The translations under genes and the position numbers were made by a program. 64,000 nt of DNA from Reticulitermes speratus. Taxonomy: Eukaryota > Arthropoda > Insecta > Blattodea > Rhinotermitidae. Below are positions 26,601 through 35,600 of this stretch, in pieces. The stretch is taken from NCBI GenBank assembly GCA_021186555.1, contig JAJKFL010000013.1, positions 36,360,743 through 36,424,742 of the forward strand, in the 5' to 3' direction. The stretch's first letter is position 1; each line of letters begins with the position of its first letter. The notes under the pieces were generated by a model. It was not told the origin of the DNA and ran no database searches. It worked only from the letters and a program-made list of their open reading frames with translations.

Positions 26601-29600
26601 CTGTCCTACATTACAGTGGCGCGAGCTTTCACCACACTTTCAATGGACCGAGCGGAAACTGGCCGGCCTGGACGAGGATCATTCTCCGATTCCCTGCCTT
26701 CCTGAAAACGCGCGACCCATCGGCGGACTTGTGCACGACCCAGACAGTCATCACCGTACACATTTTTCAGGTCTTGGTTCACTTCCGTGGCAGTTTTCCC
26801 CGATTTAAAGTAAAATGTTATCACGACACGATGCTCTATGTCGAAAATGTTGACACATGAAACAAATATGCGCTTACTTCGACAGCGATAAAACGACAAC
26901 TACTGATCCTACAGAGACGAGCTTGTGTTCACTGAAAAGAACACACATTAGCGGTCACAACTGTATACTATTTTTCTATCTGTTTGCAGGGCGTTCATAA
27001 AAAAATCAGTCTCATTATTTAACGGACACACTGTGTAGGCTGCCTCCTAACTTCCCATTCAATAGACATGTGGGTTGCTGTAGGGTAGGTCTCTGTCGAA
27101 TTGACTGCAGTAAACACAAGCTCTGTTCTCGTTTTGTGATGTGGAGGCCGCGATTGAAAGTCCACCAGTATCCGGCGCCAGCCACAGCGGTCCTGCCAAA
27201 AGGCCACTGCTTGCGTGGAGCGAACAGAGTGTTCACGTCACGATGAGCCAAATTCCAATAAAAACAGCGTGATCGACCAGAGTCGATAGAGCGCTGTGCC
27301 CGACGGTTACGGCGAATCAGCTTGTAACTGCGCAGTGTAAGCTGCTCGGTGGAGAGATGGATAGTGTGCTGCTCTTTCAGGTGCTGAGCAGTATAAGCTG
27401 CTGCTGACCCGGATGTCATCTTTTACTCGCTGCTGTCGCTGGGCTCCGTGCTCTGTCATTCGCTGTCGAGCAGCGCTCGTCGCAGCGCAGGGGAGAACGA
27501 CTACTTGTATACTGCAGTTGAGCGTTCGCGGCGGTGATGGGGTATACGCTTTTGATTTTGGATTCAAACGTTCAGCGCAGTGTTGGGGCAAAATTTGTCT
27601 AGCTTCTGATTATCTGAAAAGAGCGTAAGGAAGGAGAGCTCTTGATCATAGACTAGCTACCTCTATTCCATCTGTGGATTGGAGAGTGCATTGAATGAGT
27701 AACATGAGCCCCTTGCTGTAGGCGTAATGTTAAAGCAGGAAAGAATTAGCTTATCAAGGCTATTGCTAAATTCGAGCTTTCCCCAGCCCTTCTGCGGGTG
27801 CTGAGGAAAGCCATGGCGGCAAGGAAGAGGAAGGCTGTTGCGCCAGGCAAGGCCAAGACTTCCAACGTGGCCGGAAATGGGGCCCAACACTACCGCAAGC
27901 CACCGCAGCAGCTTGCAGGAAAAAGGAAAACCGACGAGGTTCAACTTTAGACGGGCTGTCGGTGCCCGCCACCAGACGCCCAACTCCCGGTACGCTATCT
28001 TAACACGGATCCGCGGCACTCTGCACATCGGGCGAACAAGCTGCTGGAAGCAGCCGGCAGCTCCGTCCCACTGATGGTGGCAGCCGGACGCGCCAAACCA
28101 GAACAGCAAAGTGGGCCGTCCAAGCCCACAGCCAATGGTTCGGACATTTCCGAACCTGCAGCCTCTGCACAGCATGCTAGCTGGTACCACTATAAACACC
28201 TAAATGGACTAATTTTTCCGGGATCACTGACACGCGTGACTTTCTGACATGGTTAAGTGTGTTATGCCCCAGTAGTCTCTCGGCCCATATCATTGATCAT
28301 CGTGCCAGGAACGGCCGATGGCTTCAGAGCCATGGTCAGCGCCCTGCGATCACTTGATTGGTGTAAGAGTGTGAGTTTCCACACCGTCTCTTTCCCGGAG
28401 AATCGCTGTGTGCGTCTGCTGGTTAAAAACCTGCGCAGACAAATGCCTGAGAGCGTCGTCCGGGAGGAGCTGGAAGCCCTGGGCATCCGTGTCCAGGCTG
28501 TCATGCAGTCCGCTCTGGGTGCCGCGACAAGGACGCATCAAAACGCCGTCCCCTGACTCCGCACGTTATTGTGTCGGTGGCACGGAGCCCGGAAGCCTAG
28601 AAAGTGCGATCTTTGACCGAACTCTGCAGCGTGTGACCCGCAGTGGAGACATAGATGGCAACAAAGGCAACACGCAGCCCCGGTGCGTTGCCTGTCGTAA
28701 GGCTGATCTCTGTGGGGAGTGATCCACCACTGCAACTTAAATGCTGCAGCTGCGGGGGAAACCACACAGCAAACTATCAGGGCTGTAGTAGGTGGAAGGA
28801 AGCGAAAGCGGCGCTTACTAAGCAAACGCCAATAGAGCGCAGCCGTATGCGCGGCGCAACCGGCCAACCTGCCGCGCTAAAAGAGGTTCGGGCAGAGCCT
28901 TCTGTAGAGCAAAAGAGCCTAGGTCCCGGATGGAACCACGTTGTCCGAAAGGATCGTGTTTTTAAGGCTTCCCACATCTCCACAACTTACTCCCAGACCG
29001 ATCACGGAAATCCATAAACAGAAACAAGTGGCCAAATCCAAGAAGGGCAAGAACGTCCTTATCGGCGTCCAACGTTACAGGAGACCCTAAACAGGCTCAT
29101 GTGACTCACACGATGAAAATGGCAAAGACTGGAAACTCTTCAGCCAAGGAACCAAAATCCTCTAAACTTGTGTCCCCACCGCAACCAAACCAGTCACCTG
29201 TTGAGATCTCCGATCTCCTTGACAACCTTCCCCTGAACGCATGAGTGGAGCTGAATCTTCGGATCCTCGATGCCATCCGCACCCTACCTACTGAGGCGGC
29301 TCGATCGCAAGCTGTGCTGAAATCTGTCGTTTTTTATCCTAGTATAACAGCACGGCCTTGGCGCCCAACGGGGAGAAAGCCCTGCGGCTGTCCTGCTGGA
29401 ACGTTGATGTAGTTCGCTGCAGGAAGTTGGAATTGGATAATTACCTCAGTCAGCACGGAGTCTACATATGTCTCTTGACTGAGACGCATCTCAGGCGAGA
29501 AATATTTCTGACTGCAAACTACGTTTGCCAACGTACAGACCGGATTACAGAGGGAGACAGAACAGCAATATTGGTCCGCCCAGGTATAGATCACTACGCT

Positions 29601-32600
29601 TTACCCGTCCTCGGTTTGAGGCACCTGGACGCAACTGCTACTCATATAACGGCCATCGGACCGTTGAAAATCTTGGCGGTCTACCTGTCGCCCATTCGGC
29701 CTCTCATCAGAGCGGACCTGTTGGCCTGTCATTGCGGCGGGCTCCCTGTACGAATGACGGGAGACCTGAATGAGAAGCACGTGGTCTGAAACTCTAGGCT
29801 GATCAAGACATTGGGGCTTCTGTGACTACGGCACTGAAAGTTTCTGTCTCTTCTACTGGACGAGACACCCACCACTATCCCATACAACTCTTCTCCTACA
29901 TTCTATGACTTGGACAACATGTTGACATATGAACTAGTTGCCCCATTTAATCTGATGGCGTGCGCCCCACTCGGCTCAGATCACTTGCCCATACTGATCG
30001 ACACAAGATGTCATTCATCCTTTTCCAGCCTACCAGACCGCCCCGATCTCAGGCGCACCGAGCGGACTAAATTCCAGGTCTGCATGGAAGACAGACTTCC
30101 ATCCAATCCGGAACTACCGAACGAGGTTGGATTCGACTCGTATGTAGAGAAACTGTCCCGTGTTATCCTCGAGGCTCTACCAGTGTCGCTACCCAAGAGT
30201 CGCTGGCGTGGTGACCCGCGGCCCCTAATACTGTTATGTATTCAGGATGAAATAGTCTAAAGAACCGGTTCAGGAAGCGGTGGAAAATCACCAAAGACCC
30301 TGCTCTGAAATCTGAGGACCGCCTACAGAGATCGGCGACCCGCCAGTTAAACGAGTGGAGGAATGACCTGTGGAACGGCTTGCTGGAAACCCATGATCCC
30401 GAGGACCAGTCGCTGTAGAAGGTGACCACACGGGTGATTAGAGTTCCCACTTCCTCACCTCCCCGGGTACACGGTGGGAATTGCTCTAGAGGATTCAGAG
30501 AAAGCTGAAGCCCTGGCGGACAGTCTGGAGGCTCAGATCCCGCCGGTAAACGACCCGTTGGATGCGAACTTATTGAGATGGTTAACGAGGCGTTGTAAGC
30601 ATATTCTTTTTCTCCTGCAAGCGAGCCTAAGTTAACAAACCCCGCTGGAGTTCAGGATACCATCCGGGGTCTCAAGGTCGGCAAGGCTCCAGGCCCAAAC
30701 GGTAGACCGTACAAGGCTCTGAAGCAACTTCCGTAGAGGGTTGTAACCATCCTCTTCAAGATATTCAACACGCTTCATCGCACGCAGTTCTTCCCAAACG
30801 TTTGGAACACGCAAGCGTGATCTCCATCCTGAAACCCGGAAAGGACCTGGCACTGTCCTTGTCGTAACGTCCCGTAAGTCTGCTGGACACGATTTGGTAA
30901 ATTGTTTGACATGATCCTACTCAGTAGGATCTTAAATGAAGTAAGCGGTCGCGGGCTCTTGCGCGATGAGCAGACCCAAACACAGCACGTTTCTTCAGCT
31001 AACCCGCCTCGTTGACAGGGTGGAACTTTGGCGAGAAGAGGATAACAGGCGAAGTTCTCCTAGTTTTGGCTAAGGCCTTCGATGCCGTATGTGTGTTTGG
31101 TCTCCTCTGCAAATTAACGGTCCCTAATTTCCCTCGTACCTTGTAAGAACTATCTCTTATTACCTACATGACGGGATGTTCGAGGTGTCCTTCCAAACAG
31201 CTTCATCTACCGTCGTGGCATGCAAGCTGGCGTGGCACAGGGTAAACTAGTTTCCCTGTGCTGTTAAGTCTGTATGTCAATTACATGCCTGTGCCATCCC
31301 ACCACGTCGAGTTGGCCCTCTACGCGGACGACCCGGCTATCATAGCCACATCCCGTAAGCCAGCGCTGTATGTCAGCTACTTGGAATCATCTGAGTGACC
31401 TAAAGATGTAGCTGAGAAAATGGAGGGTCGGCATCAACGTTTCGAACAAAACTGCGATGCTTTTCGCTAAGGTCTGTAGGCGTATTGCCAAGCCCCGGCC
31501 AGTACAGCTCTTCTGGGAACCAATCCATTGGGTCGATACAGCCCGATATCTAACGATAACCCTTGATACTCGACTGACCTGGTCACCTCATATCGATCAG
31601 GTCAGAAACAACGCTGACAAAAGACTGGGAGTGCTGGGCCCTCTCCTAAATACGAAGAGCGGCCTCCATATCAGAACGAAGTTCTGCTGTACAAGCTGCT
31701 GATCCGTCCAATAATGGACTACGAGAACCCCATCTGGAGGTACGCCACCCGCTCCCATTCTATGAAGCTGTAGGTGCTTCAATCTAATTGTCTTTGCATT
31801 CCTACTGGTGCACCTTGCTACATTAGTAACAGGCAAGTTCACGAGGATTATGGAGTTCCGTTCTTCGCCGAACACATCAGAGCTTTAACCGAGAGTTACA
31901 ACTCAAAGTTAGCTGGTGTGGGAAACACCTTAGTTCGACAACTCGGCTACTCTGACCGAGGGTAGACACACGTGGCTTGACTCGCATGGTAAGGCGACTG
32001 ACGTCAGACCAGTAGAGGCCGCCCATGAAACGGTGGTCAAATCGACACCGAATCGCGCCCAGCACTGATCAGCTAGGTACTCTTCGGCTACCCTGACAGG
32101 GTTTCCGTGTTTTTCCTCAGTTATAAGGTGAATATTAGGGTATAATTCAAAGACGGGGCACGGTCCGCACTCCCGCCTCCTCAGTTATAGTATAAGGTAT
32201 CTTATTGTGTCCAGCGATGCGCTCAAAAGCAGGAATGGCTAATCACTGAGGGACGTCGACTTGCGCTTCGCGCAAATCTCCGCCCTCTTTGGTTGGTTGG
32301 TTCAGCTTTCGCGGCAGGTTTGGGTTGCTTTGTCGAGAACAGAGGATTCGACATAACCGGAGGTTGGCGGTACTTGAAGGTGACAGGCTTTTGCGCTTGG
32401 AGCAGATCGTGTTCTTCCTCTTTTGGAGTAAAGTTTGTTTTCGGAGTAAATTTTATATCGCTTGTAAGCACAGCGTGAGAGAGGAGAGCTCCTATGTACT
32501 GTCTGGTTTCCTCTAGTCCTCCAGCGGATTTGAGGGAGCAGTGACAGAGGAAGGATGACCTCCTGATTAGGCGAAATGCTAAAGCAGGAGGAATTAGCTT

Positions 32601-35600
32601 TTATCAAAGCTCTTTCTAACTTTGAGCCAGCCCTCCTACGGGAGCTGAAGAAAGCCATGGCGGCGAGGAGGAGGAGGACAAAGGCCCTTGCGCCCTGCAA
32701 GGATAAGACTTACAACATAGCGATCACCGAGGGTCATTCAACCGGATTCGGAGCAGGGAGTGAGGCCCAACCGTCCCGCAAGCTGTCGCAGCAGCTTGCG
32801 GGAAAAAGAAAAGGCTATGAGCTTTCCAGCTCAGAGGGTTCGACGGTGCCCGTCACCAGACGCCCAGCGCCCGGTCCGCTATGTGTGGACGGGTACGCGG
32901 AGCTCGGCACCACGGGCGAACCGGCTGCTGGGAGCAGCCGGCAACTCTGTCCTACAGAGGGTGGCCGGCGTATGCCGCGGTGGTAGCCGGGCACGCCCAT
33001 CATTACAGTCAAGTGGGCCGCCCAAGCCCACAGCCAATGGTTCGGACATTTCCGAACCTGTTGCCTCCTCTGAGGCAGCCGACAGGCGCATGTCTGCTGA
33101 AGACATGTCCGGGTCTCTGGCCGGCATGCCAGCTGGCACCACTTGGGTCAACAACGTCGTTCCCGCAGGCGAGCGAATTAAAACACCCATTTTTGTTTCA
33201 GGGGTCACTGACACGCGTGACTTTCTGACATGGTTAAGGGCCAGATCAAGGGGGTGAGACTCATGACTTGCCAGGGACGGCCTGTGGTTTCTGAGCCACG
33301 GTCAGCGCTCTACGATCCCGTGATGGGAGCAAGGGTGTGAGTTTCCACACCTTCTCTCTCCCAGAGTGTCGCTGCTTGTGTCTGCTGGTTAGAAACCACA
33401 ATAACACTGACTGGGGCCCACTCAGTCTTATATTTGTACAACATATACAGGTTGTACTTTCCACTGCACCTGGGGTTGTCATTTGGAGCACAAAGTTGAC
33501 CACTTACCTTCGCACAGCACCAAGTTTTACAATGCATGGAGCTTACCTTCACCCCCTCTATACAACTCCGCTGTGGCTTGGTGCTTGGTCATAGACAACA
33601 TACGCTTGGGTCGGTATTGAAGCCTCCACCTTGCTTTTAAGTAGTTATCTGTTGGTAGTAGCACTGTATGTACCATCAAGCTGTATTTTAAAGTTCATGG
33701 CACACACATTCAGTGAAACTGATTCCACAGCACTCGTCAAGGGCCATAATGTATAGAGTGAATGAATGTGATAATCATACCTAGAAATTTTTCAGATTTC
33801 CCACTGGAATTTCACTAGGCTTTATGCTATTTAGTCCTAATATCTGAGTAGCAGAGAACTCACTCTTTACTTGTCTGATTTGCTAAGAGACAGGTTGTAT
33901 TTCAGTATCAGAATGATCGAGTATTTGTGTGAATAATGTGATTGTAAATACTACTAATACTATCCATCGGTAGTTTCCTCAATACTCCAGTGTTTAAATC
34001 ATGACGTGTGTGGATTATTTTAGGAGTTGTAACTCCTTATGTGAAGAGTTGTTTACCTTAAGTGTCCAAGAGCTGCAGTTATACTGACAACTGTTTAGAT
34101 AGTGAAAGTACAAGTTAAATTGTCCCTGTGATTAATTAAGTGCCATAGTATGGAGACATATGGGGGAGTGAAGGTATAGCTCTAGGCATTCTTAACCTCA
34201 GCAATAGATGCAGGTGAGTGGTCACCTTCATATAAGGCTGCTTTACCCACTGGATGTGAGGCTTGGTGGGCCACAGAACTGGTCTGGACACTACAGAAAA
34301 GCGGGGAAGAAAACTCTGCCCCTGCTGCAGGGAGTCAAATCCTCAGTCCTCACCTTCCAGCTTGTAGCCTAGTCACCGTATTAACTGAGATATCCTAGCT
34401 GAACCTGTTACATGTAATATGATAGTAAAATTAAATGTCTTCTGCATTGCTTAGTGTTGAAAACATAGAGTACAAAGGGAACTTAAATTAACTGTCAGAA
34501 GTTACAGTGAATTTACTAGATTATATGACAAAACGGTTGCCTGTATACTTTTCTATTCAAGATTTATACTTCATATTGCCAGGTATGGCATGCCTGCACG
34601 GCTACCGAGTGCAAAACTCTACTGCCGGAGGAAAGCGGTTTGCATTTGAGATCCTGCCCCCTGAACCTCGCCAAAGACACTACTACTTCCATACAGATAC
34701 AGAAATGGACAAGAAGAGGTAAGATGATCTGATGCTCCTGTCATTTGAGAACTCTGTCCTAAAATAATTTTCATAGATTATTTAATCATGCTGCTTCAAC
34801 CGGAGAGATAATTCAGCACTAAATGAGATGATGGCTTATTATTTTATTTATTTATTTATGGTTAATTTAACATTCTAAAGCACACTTGTGACTACTTGCT
34901 TTAAGACTGCATTTTGCCCATATAGTTTGTTTTTTTATGTGATGCTTGGAATAAACACAACTTATTTTGGGATTTGAGGTTCTGACACTGCTGCTGCTGC
35001 TGAAGATTAAGTTTCTGGGATGTTATGCCATATGATTGTTAAATAGTTACCGACATTTCAGAGGAGCATGGTGCCTTCCATCTTCAGGGTCACACAAGTT
35101 GACATGGCTGAAATCTTCAGGGATTATTTCCCTAAACAGCACCATGGCTTGATCTTTGTAATGTGTGTTTACTGTGTGATGGGAAACAAGTTTTTGAATA
35201 TTACCATATTACTTCGAATTTAAGATGCACTTTTTTTTGCACGTTTTTCTGAACTGAAAATTAGGGTACATCACTCTTCAAAAGCCTCGAAAACATCATT
35301 CTCCTTAAAGGAACAAGTGGGCTCACTAAAAGATTAGTAAATTTTATGGATAGTGAAATGCATTTGCTTGCAAAAATATTTTTTAAAAGTGGGGTGCATC
35401 CTAAATTAGACGGCATCTTAAATTCAAAGTAATATGGTTTATAGATGAATTTCTGTCTACAATGAATTAATGACACTTCCAGTTCCTAAATGATACAACA
35501 TAAAAAATAGAACGATTCGTGAGTTGTGAACTGGCACGGATGTGCAATGGTGTGGCCATGACCCAATTTAAGATACTGTCCCAGATTTTGCTTGGACAGA

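Larger units (their letters stand above)
27600..32190 (+). mobile_element. Jockey-type non-LTR retrotransposon, near full length, decayed
   Basis: About 4.6 kb, GC-richer than the host intron. In order: untranslated leader, gag-like ORF1, endonuclease, reverse transcriptase, 3' region ending near 'gcacggtccgcactcccgcc'. The 5' limit is uncertain (27,443-27,650). Segments [17 protein letters not shown] (RT), the YADD box at 31,321-31,332 and a C-terminal region ending near [11 protein letters not shown] are typical of Jockey. Many stops and frameshifts. Same strand as the host gene. Confidence 0.85.

Noticed and set aside
27663-28199. 178-residue minus-strand frame
   Set aside because: Antisense of the Jockey gag region; GC-rich DNA yields long shadow frames.
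32302-32700. 132-residue minus-strand frame
   Set aside because: Antisense of the second Jockey leader and gag.
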